NCBI GenBank assembly: GCA_016785225.1
Contig: JAFBJZ010000449.1
Location: forward strand, 248,001-312,000
Direction of reading: 5' to 3'
Source of the DNA: Psettodes erumei
Taxonomy: Eukaryota > Chordata > Actinopteri > Pleuronectiformes > Psettodidae
DNA: 64,000 bases
In this document: in pieces, positions 47,081 through 61,000 of the stretch
How the letters are laid out: every line of letters begins with the position of its first letter
Numbering within the stretch: position 1 is the first letter of the stretch
The notes under the pieces: model-generated
Databases searched by the model: none
What the model was told of the DNA's origin: nothing
What the model saw: only the letters and a program-made list of their open reading frames with translations
Position numbers and translations under genes: made by a program

Positions 47081-47175
47081 TGTCAACGCTCCGTTCTCAA
47101 ACTACAACTCCCAGAATTCCCGTCGCGTAATCTCGCGCTTCTCCGTTTTCCTGTTTGGGTGCCGCAGCTGGAAAA
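47081..47175 (+). promoter_or_regulatory. exoc4: exoc4 core promoter with ZNF143/THAP11 motif
   Basis: ACTACAACTCCCAGAATTCC at 47101-47120 is a near-perfect copy of the vertebrate SBS2 element bound by ZNF143 and THAP11, typical of TATA-less housekeeping promoters. TCTCGCG (47131-47137) follows, resembling part of the BANP element. CpGs are enriched. The start codon itself lies in AAAAATGGCAGC, a YY1-like context often found at starts of housekeeping genes. Confidence 0.75.
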
Positions 47176-47255
47176 ATGGCAGCTGACACAGGGAGATACA
47201 GGAGTGCTGTTAGCAAAAATAAAGACCCCTCCGGTCTTCTCATCTCTGTCATAAG
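47176..47255 (+). CDS. exoc4: exoc4 coding exon 1
   Basis: Starts [20 protein letters not shown] and ends ISVIR, with the Arg codon split before donor GTGAGG. The ATG context (A at -3, G at +4) is optimal, and the N-terminus aligns with human [20 protein letters not shown]. Confidence 0.96.
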
Positions 47256-47576
47256 GTGAGGCATTGTCGCATCTTTTTTTACATACAGTTAACAGCGCCG
47301 ACAGTTTGGTACTTGAACCGTTCTCGAGTTTGGACTCGTTTGGACGGACTGACAGCTAGCTTTTATGCTAAGTTAGCTATGTTAGCTACATCCTTCCTGT
47401 ATTGTTGTAAGTACGTGAAAGAAATTAAAGCACACGCGTTAAGTATCTTTGTCCCGATAATACATGTCGGTAAGCGACAGCAGTTTTATTTCTTGCAGAA
47501 GCAGAAAAAACGGTCAAATTTGCCTTGGTCACGGTGTGTGCCTCACGATTTGAAACTCACTGATGATGATGATGAT

Positions 47577-47617
<41 letters not shown>

Positions 47618-50600
47618 CAATAATTAATACAACAACAATAATAATAATAATAATAACAGAAGTGTTTTGGCAAAGAACATGAAATGCAATAAAAAAGAAA
47701 GAAGAACAACTGGGTGATACCCAGACGTTTTCGGTGCACAGTAAAGTTATTTTTTTCATATTCTAAATGACAGCCAACCTCAAGGGATTTCGGAGGTGTC
47801 TTGTGTTTTGTATAAAGTGTTCTAACTACTGTGACTTACATTCTCTTTTAGACAGAGAAGATTTTAAATGAAAATGATGGAAACCAAACTTCAGAAAGTG
47901 TTTCCAACGTGAAAGTCAGCAATGCGAAGCAAGAAATGGTTTTGTTTACATAAGTAAATTAAATAATTACTTGCTTTTAAAAATAGTCATGAGTCAAATG
48001 AGCATCATCAACCAAGTCTTTTAAAAAATGCTTTATTTGACAAAATCACTTATACTGCAAGCTCCATTTTTTACTGCAGGGATGTACTGATCTGTTCATG
48101 CACAATGCCACCTGTACTGTAGAATCTAAATTGTTGCGCTGTTACTGTCATACCCGTTTTCCCTCTTCTTTCTTATACTGTCATCGAGTGCTTTATGTGA
48201 GCTCCTACTTAGCTCAAACCCTGCAGCTACCATTTCCCAGGGACTGTGCTCTCTGCTCTGATGAGATGACATTGCTTCATGCAGCCTGATGATGTGAGTT
48301 TACTTATTGGACCGAGTCATCTTTTCCCTCTTCTCCTGATGCAGGACTCTGTCCAGCAGTGATGACGTGCAGGACAGGGAGACGGAGAAGGGGCGCCTGG
48401 AAGAGGCCTTTGAGACATGCGACAGGGATTTAGACAAGCTGATTGTTCAGCATTACGCCGAGCTCACCACTGCCATCAGGACCTACCAGAGCATCACAGA
48501 GCGCATCACCAGCTCCCGCAACAAGATCAAACAGGTAGACAGCAGAGACATGGACACTGGACAGAATGAACCCGTGGAACCTCGGGCTGTGAAGACTATT
48601 ACTAGAGTTCATGTCTACATTGTTTCAGATGTATTTCAGAGCTCTCTATGCTGTGTAATTAAAAACAAGACAGAGAAGCTTTTTTTCATTCATTTTCATT
48701 TGTCTCTTCATTTATTAAATGGGTCTGTTATCAGAGTTTTTAGGCTTTTTTTCTCCAAGTCTGAAAGACTGATTAATTAACACAAATCCTGTTCACCCAT
48801 GAAGAAAAGTGCCTACTTAACAATTGTCAGCTGAAGTCCAGAGTCCATAGCCCCCTGGACGTAATTTTCTCTATCGCACTTGCTAAAGTTATTGAAAATG
48901 TTGAGGTCAGCCCCTTGGCCCCTTTCATGAGCAAGCTAGTATAGATTTGGAAAAGAAGACATTCAGTTTCCCCATGCCTTTTCTCTGCAGGTTAAAACTA
49001 AACCAACCGCTCGCCCAGTTCTGTCTTTCAGTGACGATAGAAGAAATTTCACATCTCACCATTCCATAGGGCTTTTTTTTCCACAGCAGACAGTTGGACT
49101 TGTCATGGTAGGAAAAGCACAGGCATTACTAATGCCACTGACGATGACTCATGTCTATTTAAGTGTCCCACTAAGCTGTGACAGTGAACCAGCAGGCACA
49201 ATACCCGCGCCTTAAAAACCAAAGCGGCTAATTTGGAAATCAGCCACCATTAATTTGTTTTTCTTACTGTGACTTGTCAAAATGTCTTCTGTTTAAAAAA
49301 AAGTGTGAAATTCTCCTAGCAAATATCGGCCCAACTTGAGGTTGAATAATCAGTCAGTGAATTTTGTGTCTTTGATGAAATTGAGCTCAGAAAAGAAGGG
49401 TCAACTTTAAGGCTGCATCCAGTATCTGTCATGGGTCTTTCTTTCTCGCAGGTGAAGGAGAACCTCCTCTCTTGTAAGATGCTTCTCCACTGCAAAAGGG
49501 ACGAGCTGAGGAAGCTGTGGATCGAAGGCATCGAGCACAAGCACGTCCTCCAGCTGCTGGATGAAATCGAGAGCATCAAGCAGGTGCCTCAGCGGCTGGA
49601 GGCCTACATGGCGAGCAAACACTACCTTCATGCCACAGATATGCTGGTGAGTGGACCCATTGTCAGAGTAGTGGTTGCATAGAATCATGTTTGTACGTCC
49701 TGTGAATTTGTGAGCTGTGCGTCATTTCAGTTAGATGATGTGGCTGATGGACATGGAGTGAGGGGAAAAAACATTCCACGATAGAGCTCGTCTTACATTT
49801 TGTCCTCTTTAGTTGGATGGTATGCCAGGTAAAGAAAGAGCAATGCAAAACAAAACTTGTCTAGTTGCCGGAAGTTGTGGGAAAAGCTATTGACATATGT
49901 AAATCATTAGGAGGCAAAACTAATAGGGTGCCTCCGAGGCTAATTGCGTGCCCAGTGCACGTAGATAAACGGCGATGTTTATGAAGTGTTGCGGCGGAGA
50001 TTGATTTCCTGGCGCCTCTCATCCTTTTGAGGGATTCTTTTCGAGCCTTGAACAGTCCAGTGGGTGCAGCTTTTTTACTTCAAGCGAACGGCATCTGAGT
50101 GCAATGAGGGCGCTGCAGGTGTGAATGTATGCGTGTACTTGTTCGTTTGATGTGTGTTTTGCAGTATGCTCGGCAGGGGAGCAGGAGGATGGCACTGAGG
50201 ACTAAACGACCAGGCTCTGTGATCTCTCTGTTCCTTCCCTTTCCTCCCCCCCTCCCTTCCTCCGTCACTCCCACACATCTTCCTTCAGACTTTGGCAATA
50301 ATTAGTTTGCTGGAATGGGGTTATCTGAGGAGGAGGAGGAGGGGAGGGAAAAAAAAGGAGGGATGATGGTGCGCCCAGAGGACCATGAAAAATCCTCTTT
50401 GTGGTTGGTGGAAAGAAGCGGGACTTCATTCAACCTGTGCTCAGTCAGTTCAGCGCGATCCTGAAAGCGAGCGGATAGTTCAAAGTCAGTAGGGATGCTT
50501 CGCCTCTGTCTTGCAAGCTTCAAATGCGCTTCACTTGATCGGGATGGTGCATTTTCATTGGTATGTTAAAAGCCGACTTTAAAGCACACTTCATGTGCCT

Positions 50601-51987
50601 TTACCTATCCAAATGCTGTCGGATGCATTCCTCCTGCCTTTTGCTTTGGTGACATTTGTATGCAGTTCATGAATAAATAATGTTGGAAAAGTCCACTTTG
50701 AATAACCGGCACTTGAGCCAAAGTAGAGGATGTTATTATAAACAGGCAAAATTACATCCTTGAAATAACATTTTGTATGTGAATGATTCCACTGCCATCT
50801 CTGTGAAAGCTTTATTAGAAAATTTGGTGTCTTGTTAACTCAGTTATTGTTATATCGTTAGATTTATTGACTGTTTTTAACCGAGCAATCTAAAACTGAC
50901 CTGCTCGTTTCCAGCACAGCCGCTTTTGTTGTCACACCCGCTGACAATGATTTTCACCTGATTTTTGGAAAATGTGAATATCAGGCAGAATATGAGGGTT
51001 AGATTTATATGAAATTCTAAAGAGGCTGCGCTGGGCGTGCAGCGATTCCGGCGCTTGTTGGCTGATATATTGTCGACGTGCCGCCTGCGTCTCTCTGCTG
51101 TAACATCATACCACGTGTGTCACTTCCCCGGAGGGTCCCTGATGTGTTTATTCCCATCACGCTGTCACTCATTATAGCACTCATCTGTCAGATGAATGTC
51201 TCCCCGGCTTTCATATTGCTTTTCTTTGTCTTTCTTTCTTTCTTTCTTCCTTCGTGCCCTTCCTCCTTCACAAAAGCGTTATTTTATGCTCACAGACACA
51301 TGCAGTATACATCTTTATTATTTTTCCCTGGTACACCTGTCAGGGACAAACTGTCTCTCTCCTCTGCTGTTGCCTGCTCTCCGTAACATTGTCTGCTCAT
51401 GTGTTTACCACAGGCTTATCTCTAAGGGTTGATAATTAGAATTAAGGCTATGCTGTCTGAATGGCAGTGTTAAACCCCATTGGAAAATCTCCTCTCCTCT
51501 CCTGCCTCTTTCCACCGCTCTCACTTTCTCCCAAACAAATTCACTGGAGGCTTCATATCCCTCATTACACTGACAGGCCTGGCCCCCTAATGATGTTAAC
51601 CAGGCTTTCCTCTGTCATCCTAGCCCAATGGTAATGAGAACCCTCCCCCCCACACAAACATAAGCGTTAAATGGTTTACAGTCATACAATCACACACACA
51701 TAATCATACACAGACACATCTCAGGGGTGTGTGTACACACAAACACACAGAGCCTCGCAGGCCTGCAGAGTTATTCTATTACACCAAAGGGGGCTGATCA
51801 TGCAGCACATTAGCTCATCTTGTCACTAATGTGGCTCTCATTTGCATCAACACACACTTGACCCATGCCCAACCCACCCCCTCACCCCCACTACCCATTC
51901 CCATCTGGCCTGCCCTGGCCTCTTTGTAGAGCTATCATCTGGATATCATCGCCCTTGAAATAGACACAGAAAATCATGTACATACAC

Positions 51988-52032
<45 letters not shown>

Positions 52033-55000
52033 TGGCGCATTTTATTTAATGGCATGAAGATTTATTAATGCAAACATGCCACAACCGCTGCTGCTCCTCC
52101 TAATGAAAACAGAGAAAAGAGGGAAGGAGGGAGGCAGATTGAGAGAAATTTGGAGAAATAACCAGTGTGATACGGGAACGCATAATGAGACTTTAGATCA
52201 ATTTTTGGAGAGAAATTTATTCCTCATATGATGTACATAGCAGTATTGAATTAATAGATAAAATAAACGAATTTGCAGTCTTTGAGAATTGCACCCAAAT
52301 CATAGTAATGAGCGCCACCGTGTTTGTTCATCTCAATGTAGGGAGTGAAGGGAGTGAATGAGGCAGTGGTTAATGTTTATGTCTCTGCTTGGTTTCTTTG
52401 TCTGAACAACATTTGTTGTGGTTGATTGGGGGGGGCAAGAAAAACGAGTGACTCTTGTTTTACACTGGAGAACAGTTGTGCTGGGTGTTCAGACCAGATA
52501 CTATGAAACTTAAGCTAAGGGTATCTGATGCTCGGCTGGTGTGTTGTCCCGTGCAGGTGTCAGCTGTGGAGTCCCTGGAAGGTCCCCTGCTGCAGGTGGA
52601 GGGGCTTGGAGATCTGCGGTTGGAGCTCCATAGCAAGAAGCTCAACATCCACCTTGTACTCATCGATGAGCTGCACCGTCACCTCTACATCAAGTCCACA
52701 AGTCGCCTGGGCCACAAGAATAAGGACAAGAATGCTGTTCGCCTTCCAGGGTGAGGATCATTTTCTGATATTACTGACAATACTGGTGCAGTGCCTGTTC
52801 AGAATACAGTATAACAGTCAGTCGGGGGTGATGGCCTGGTCTGCCCAAACGTTGGCACATGCATGCTGTAAATCATCCTCCATTTCTAATTAGACGTGAG
52901 CACCACTCTAAGAGCGTCCAGATGTCCTCGCGCAAATAGAGACGTGAAAAGAGTTCTGCATTGTCATCAGGAGTTGCAAAGATTTTTTTTACATACTTGG
53001 TAAAAAAACAAATTGTGGTTGGTGTCTTATTATTGCTTTTGTGTTTGTGCAGGGACTTAGTGTTTTGCACCGTAGCACGACCAGTGCTCGAAAAAAAAAA
53101 TGACCACTGAAAATCCCTAACTAGTGATTTGGGACTTCATTTCATCGCATTTCATTTCTTTTATAAACATCTCTATTAGTTTCAGCAAAAACTGTAGCTA
53201 CTCTTTTATGGGTCCACACAGCTGACATAAAATACTTTTATTTTCTTACAGCATTCTCACTAATATACTGTATAAAACTGTACAAAGTCATAGCCTCTTT
53301 ATAAAGGAAAAGTCCATCTTTTAGTCACTTTGTTTGGGTCCAAGGTATCAGAAGCTTTTTATTGTTTGCCTGTAATGTATTCAACAAAAATCTCGGCTTC
53401 AAAGTGCTTTCGTCTTGAAAAAGTTTTGACCGTATAGATGTGCCTTCATTATAAGTTATTCCATCGCTGGTCCAACTAAGTGCAACTCGCCAGTTATTTA
53501 GTGTATGGAAACCAAGCCAATTACCAACACAAACAATTAGACCTCGTACAGTGTAACGCTTTGCTCTGCCGCTTCGCGTTTGCACTGTGTGCTCTGCCAA
53601 AGAAACGGACAAAAACACGCCACATCGTTTGCTGTAAAGAGGCAAACGCTAAATCGCTCGCAGGGACTTTTTGTCGTCGTTTGGTACTGCAGTAAGAGCA
53701 TCGCACAGACCAAAATACACGCAGTATCAGCTGCCACTTACTCGCAGTAAATAAATAAAATGGCACCACGCAACATCCATGGTGTCTGTGTGACAGCAGC
53801 GGGGCCTCCAATGATGAAGTAGGTTTTTACCGCCACAGGGAGAATAACTTAAGCGATGCCTCCATGACCCGAGGGCCACTTTCTCAGTTTAGTTTCATGA
53901 AGCCGCCTTGTAACTTATTCATAATGATGTGGCACAAAGGCTTCAAACGCACCGCTGATGCTCCGGTTTCCCTGCTGGAAAAACATTGAGCTTAAAGCGT
54001 TGTTTGCGCTTTTACAAATGCGCGCACGTGTGTTCCCCCGCGCGCGGCGCAGTAATTACGGTGGCGGCGGGGTGGCGAGGTGCGGTGATTTATTACGGAG
54101 GGTCAGCCAGTGACAGGTCCCGGCCTCCCTGTATTGGGTTGCCTCTAACAACAAGCCAGCCTCCATACACCCCACTCACTTAGCAGGCACACTGTGTTTA
54201 TACCGCCCAACTTAAAGGGCCTGGATTGCTTCCACCTCCGGCTTAAGGTTTGATAAATGGCTCATTGGAAAGCAGCGCCAATCCCACCCAGAGATGCAAG
54301 CCCTTTTTTTTATAACAGTAGATTGTTTTTGTTAGGGAAGGGCAGGTTAGTGGGTACATTTCTGTTAGTGCATACTAAACATTTGTATGTGTCTAAGAAG
54401 CTATTACTCTCGAATTTTGGAGTTACTTTCATGCAGCCGCGGCATCGTTTCATGAGACAGAAAGCATGATGTGTAATAACATTACTTATTTTGTTTCAAT
54501 AACCGCTGGATTTTTTATAACCCCCCCATCTCAGCTCCGCCACCAAAGAAGCAACTCCAATGCCCGTGTTGGACGTCAGCGGCCTGTCCACCCCACGCAA
54601 GCTTTTGGATCCATCGCAGTTCGGCACCCCTGGATCCAGCAGTGGTACGATCTCTCCATCACACTGGGGGAAGGGAGGATTTATAGGAGCCAGTAATGTG
54701 CACAAAAAGGCCGGTGGCTTTGTATAAAGAGGATGATATGGGAGGAAAGCAAAAAAAAAAAAAAGTGTAGCCTATATATTTTGCATTCTGTTAAAATGGC
54801 ATACATTTGGAGAAGAATAGCGATGGAAAATATATCATCAAAGTAGCGTTGTTGGTCTCCAGTGTGGAGTTCAGTCGACAATTTTATTTTCACTTTGCTG
54901 TTATTCTTAGTGGTAATGATGTCATTAGCATCACTCTGTCTTACATCCATTTGCATGTCATTATGGGGGTGTATTGCCGTCTCTCACACACACTAAACAG

Positions 55001-58000
55001 ACTTAATACACTGGCTTATGCACAGACATACACCCACGTCTTTCCATATGGTATCTGTCATAATATCCTTAACAACGATCATAGTATACATTTCCCTCAC
55101 CAAAATTCTAATCATCTTGTACCATTAGTCGCACAGCGTCTCTGTCATCACAGCAGGGGAGCGGCATTCATTACACTCAAACCGGTAACCAGTGCTTTTA
55201 ACGGGTGCCGATAACACGGACTGTCACCGTATTCGGGAAATGTATGAATTCTCTGTTGGTTGTAGGGGGCGTAGAGGCAAGCGCTGCATTCCTTCCAGGC
55301 AGAGCGCTGAGGAACGCAAACAGAGAGATAATGAAAAAAAGTTAATCCTGCAATAACTTGTGTGTTGCCTTAGTATTTCTGAGTTGTTTTTTTATATATA
55401 TTAAGCCTGGCACTTTTTTTTTCTTGCCACCCACTTCTTGCATTCAAAATTAGTGGCTCTCCATGTTGTTTGTAACTCAGTGGATACCAATGGTACACCT
55501 CTCCGTCCGCAGACTTAGTTCACGGCTGCAGCAGCCTTACGAGTGCGGCAGTGACCACATAAGCACGTGATTGGCTCCTGACAACAAAAGGCCCGTCGTT
55601 AATGAAACAGTTGTATTCGCATCTCTGTTGCTCTCACTTTAGCGTTCGGCCCTTCTGCCGCCGAGGGGCCGGCCCACGTCAGTTACAACTGCTTTTTACT
55701 CAGCTCACCACCCCGCAGCACGCGTATGCCGTGACCCCGGACGTGCAAAAACACACACGCAAATGCAGGGAATTATTGCTAATGCATGATAGATATCCAT
55801 TCAGTTCGCCCACCCTGCAGGCTGAAAAGTAAAAGCTAAACCGCAGTTTTCCCTTCATTATGCAAAATAAACATTGGCAATTAGCTGCCACCGGGCGGTA
55901 AGTGCCTATACACCGTCATGCTAACCACGGCAGCCAGCCTCCATCAGTGGCCTAGCTTGCCATTTTGTCTAATAGCATTAGAGCATCTCATTTGTAGATA
56001 GTAATTGTCATAATTATTACGCATCCTGCAGCTGGAATGGGGAAAATAGGAAGTACACCCAAAGTCCATTAACTTGCCATAAACATTAACTCTCTTAACG
56101 TGGCTTTGATGGGGATTTGGGAGGCCCTGTCTAATGGAAATTAGAGCATCACTCCACACTGCCACTCTCAATTTAGCCGCTAATGTGGCTAAGTCATATG
56201 GCGAGATCATGGGCGGGGGGGGGTGACAGCAGGATAGGTCCAGGTGTGTGTGTTTAAAGCTGAGAGATGTCATTTAGTAAAAACTGCCATTTAATTTCGT
56301 TCAGTGTGGTACATTGTTAATTTGTGTATCTGTTAACAGTAGTTACCTGCACCTGTGAATAGGTGACAACACAGTGTGACAAAGAAAACGCATTTCTCAT
56401 GTGTATGCCTTACAAAAGGTACCACCGAAGGATACGTGTTTCTGAGGCCTTTGCTTTTGTTGGCTCTTCATCATCGTCATTTTACATCATGTCTATACCT
56501 TCCTTAGTGCGTGAGGATGTGCGGGAGCTGAATCAAGCTGACCTCTCTGAAGTGGATCCAGAGGAGAACAGTGCCGAGTTCATGGGCATCCTCATCAAGG
56601 TACGCACTGCAACACGCAGTTAATTGTGGGTTTCCAAAACCTCTGTTGTGCTACAGCCGCCCTTGTGCTCCGTGCCACTGCTTCGGTGATGTCAGCATTG
56701 TGCTTTTTCCTCAGGCTCTGGCCAAGTTGAAGAAAATCCCAGAGACCATCAAAGCCATAATGGAGCGGCTGGAACCTGAACTGAAACAGATCGTCAAGAG
56801 GTCCACCACTCAGATAGCGGACCATGCTTACCAGAGAGGAGAAAACCTGGCCCAGGAGAGCCAGCCCAGGTAAATTATGGCGATAGGGTCAATGCAAATG
56901 CAATATGTTAAAAAAAATTAAATAAAATCATGGCTTACTGAAAATGAGGAACAGTTCCCTGAGGAGGGGAGTTGCTACAAATGGGTAAAATAAATGGAGA
57001 AAACTGCAGGTTAATAATAAAAAGGAAATGATGAGGGAAGGGGGGGGGTGCATTAAATAGATTGGCATGAAAGGGAAACTACGAGCAGAGCTACGGAAAG
57101 ATGAAAGCCATCTTTAAATTGATCATATTTGCCTGACAAAAGAAGGTAAGTAGAACCAGCAATGGTTCTAAAAATGATCCACGTAAACAGCAGAATACAG
57201 CTGCTGTTGTTACCGCTGATAAAAGACCTTAATAAAGCTGTCATTTGTAATCCCCGCAGTATTATATCTATTAAAGCAGCCTGCTTGCTTATTCTTCTGT
57301 AGCTGTAGTATTCCCATTAGGATCAATTCCCCAGTGTCATGTAGAATGTGGCCGTTCTCTCCAGCGGTTGGTAAAAATTCTGTGCGTTAACTTCGCATTT
57401 GTTGACGGGAATTCATGAACCTTCCCTGTAGATTCTTAATAAAACTTTACGGCTGTCTACTTCGTATGGGTCAGATTAGTCACCAGTCATTGGGTGCTTT
57501 CCGTGTATTAAGGGTTGACGGTGAAGGAGGAGAGAGCAGGGTGTTGAATGCACTCCCAAGGGCGTCCATAGTCAGACAGTCAACCAGGTATGAAACGCAG
57601 TCAAGACCAGGACTGGAGACACACCTGCCTCAGACCATAAAAACAGATCCTGTGCTGCTTTAAACCCAGACGAGTCATGGTTAAACACACCCGCGCGTGC
57701 GCGCGCACACAAACAATTTCACACCTGCCATAGAGGACTGCTCCGTTTTTTGAAAAGCGCGTCACGTCGGCTCCCGCAGACAGCCGCATACGGCGGGCAG
57801 ACTTTGGCGAGCGCGGGTCTCAGTCCACTGATCCCGAACCATTTAAGAGGAACGTCTTGTTTTCTGTCAGGGATGTTCTCTCCGGCCTCGTCCGCCTCTC
57901 CCTCGCCTGCCGAATCTCGTCTGACCTCGGTGTAATAGGCCACCGTGTAGCTCATTCCCAGCTCTTCTCCTTACAGATTGTTTTAAGTTCGCTGTGTGTG

Positions 58001-61000
58001 TGTGTGTGTGTGCGTGTGTGTGCGTGAGCGTGAGCGCTTAACACTGTATTCGTGTCAGAGCATGCTGAATTGCATTTGGTTGAACACTTGGAGGTTTGTG
58101 TGTGCCTGTTTGTATTCGGATGCATACACACCTAGTTCTGCCTATGTTCACTTCAATTTAAAGTCAAGGCTTGTTGCTATGGAAACTCCAACCAGTGTAC
58201 CACTTGTGGGGAACAATGGTCTTGCATTATTGCACACTATATTTTATAGTACTGCAGACTAGCAGGCGACGCTTAAGCGCTTTACGGCGAACACAGCGGT
58301 CTGCGGGGCCGTCTTTGAGGTCCCGCATCTTCATTGGCATCGTCTGGGATCGGCCGCGTCGCCAGCGCCGTTCCGTTTCCACCTCCTTACGCCGGATCTC
58401 GCTTTCATAAAGACAGCCCTCGCACGTCCCCACTCCACGCAACAAAGCTATTAGCATGCACCGCTGATCTGCGAGCGGTTCATTTTAATTCACATCAAAT
58501 CGGACTTGTTGAACTCGCGTTCCTTTTTAATTTTGCATTTCAAAAAAAGCAGAGCCCCCCTCCCCCTCTTTTTCTTTGTTTTTCAGTACATGGGAGATTC
58601 TGAATCAGATCTGGAGACCCTTCAGAAAGAGAGCTGATTTGAAGTGGAGAAATGCTCGAATGACCAAAGAACATTCAAAGTGTTTTCAATCCAATTTGAA
58701 AACAAGAAAAACTCATTGATCACGAGTCTGATTGCTTGTCTCTTATGTAGTTTTTTTTCTGCCCTGTTCAGTGGAGTGGACACTGTAGAAGTCTGAGGGG
58801 CACATTTGTATGAATATGTTTGTGCGTGACTGCAGGATTACCTTGCACAATTATTCATCACAACGCTCTCCTTCACTCTGCAGACCCCTATTTATAATAA
58901 TTTAATTATCTGTGACTGATAACCAGTCCGATGAAAATGTGGCCGTCGTCATCCCAAAACGCGGCGCTCTTGCGTAGACGTCACTGTCGGCCCGTAAGCC
59001 GGGGCGAATGTGCCGCGAGCCCACGTGAGCGCTCCCCGCCGTCTCCCCTCGGCTGCTGGTCCGCCCGCGTGCGTTCATCAGCCCGGCTTCGATCCTGAGG
59101 GGAAATGAGAAGCCAGGTCTCCAAGAACGGACGATATGGATTAGGGCGGCCTCCGCTGGGAGATAATGAGAAGAGTGCCTGCTCTCGGTCCGCGCGCGCG
59201 TTTGAGGGGTGAGGGTGCGAGGCGCACTTAGAGATAGAACGCGACGAGAGGTGACAAGGTCGAAGCTGTAAATCCCCCCCCCCCGCCACACTTGCGTCCG
59301 CCTCTGCACAGGTGCACGCGGTCACGTATTATTGTCGGTCCGTCTCGGGAGGCGGGTGGCGACTGCGCATCCGTTTTGTTGTCGGCCCTTCATGTTTACA
59401 CATGAGAGAGAGAGAGGGAGAGAGTCACAGCTCCTCTTCATATTCACGAGCATCTTCCATTCACTGAGTTATAGCTCATAGTGATTTGTGCCTGGTTTCC
59501 TCTCCATTAATAACATTTACTCGCTGCTACTGCCAGGCCGGTGACAGACAGCCAACCAAAATGCCCCCGAGTGAAACATCCATCTTGACTCTACATTATC
59601 CTTACACCTTCCCAGGAACCCTTGGCATTAATGAGGTATGGGCTCGGGTGATTTCTAGTATTATAGAAGATTTTGTGACCGACTGATTACAGCAGCTGCG
59701 TTTCTGGTTCGGAGGCTGAATTTGTTCTTTTTGTCCTGGTTAGCTTGCTTCACATTCCTTTTTCTTTTTAATCTTAAATAAATAAACAAAAAAGACAAAC
59801 GTTTCAGTTAGATCTGAAGCTTACTGGGTAAGATACAGGTCCCGGGGTGAAAAAAGCAGCGACACGGTCTCTGGGCAGCAGAAGCCCAGGAATTTTCAGC
59901 TTTGTCATTTTTTTTTTAACCAGTTGTGTAATATTTCACAAGTGCGCTGTGCACGTTGTTGCCCGATGGTTCAGGAGCGTACTAAAAGACCAGTGTTAGG
60001 CAAGCAGTGCAGCCATATTTATATAAACTGTAATACCGCCACTATAAAATAAAGTGGGCACTCACTTACACAGGTGCTCGTTCAGATTCCACTAATGCAA
60101 CCTGTGTTCCCTCTTCCGTTCAAAAGCTTTGTCCTTGCGCGGAAAAGCGGAGAAAAGTCTGTACGAAAGCATTTAGCGCAGACGGAGGCGACCGAGTTTC
60201 CAATCGGCGGCGCGCGGCACTCAGATCAAGTGGAAGGTCAGTCTGGCTTTCGGCTGCGCCCGCTTCTTCAGCCGGAGCCATTTGGCACTAATGAGAGTAG
60301 CTGCTCATTCGAGTCCAGGCTGGGCCCAGGGTTACCGCAGGTAAAATATCCCTGAGTATCCGCTGCGCTGTGCATGAAAAGAGGGAACTGCAATACCTAA
60401 TTGGTGATTTTTATCTGGACGGCATAAGTTTTGCCTTTGTAATTCTTTACCTCAAGTCATACGTCGTATTTATGCGTCGTAATTATTGGTTTGTTTGTTT
60501 TTACCCCGGTTATGTGGGTGAAACTTTGCACCTGTGCACATACGCCCATACTTCTGGTAGCAGTGAGCAGGTAAAGGGAAAATTTAAGGCCCTAACAGAT
60601 GCACAATAATCTCCTCACATACAGTATACAGTACTCATGCACCTGCAGGGGCTTTGTTGTTATGAAATCATTTTACAAACAAAGGCTACTTGGAAGCTGC
60701 CTACCATGACGCATTGGATTATCAAAGTATTTCTCAACCGTTTTTGATGCACATTATGAGGCAAACCTGCAGGAGCGCTGAAAGTCTCACGCTAAGATTG
60801 TTTTCCCCTTCCTTCTCATATTCAAACTGAAGCCGAATCCCTTGGAGGCTTGAGGCCGGTTTTATTTTCTTTTATTGATAAAGATGTGAGTGATCGCGGT
60901 GCTGCTTGTTATTCTAAACTCCTGTGTAGATTGTGAAAGGAAAAAAAAAGATAATTGACGTTGCATTTCAGAAGTGTATCACATTATTGTTTTATTGCTG

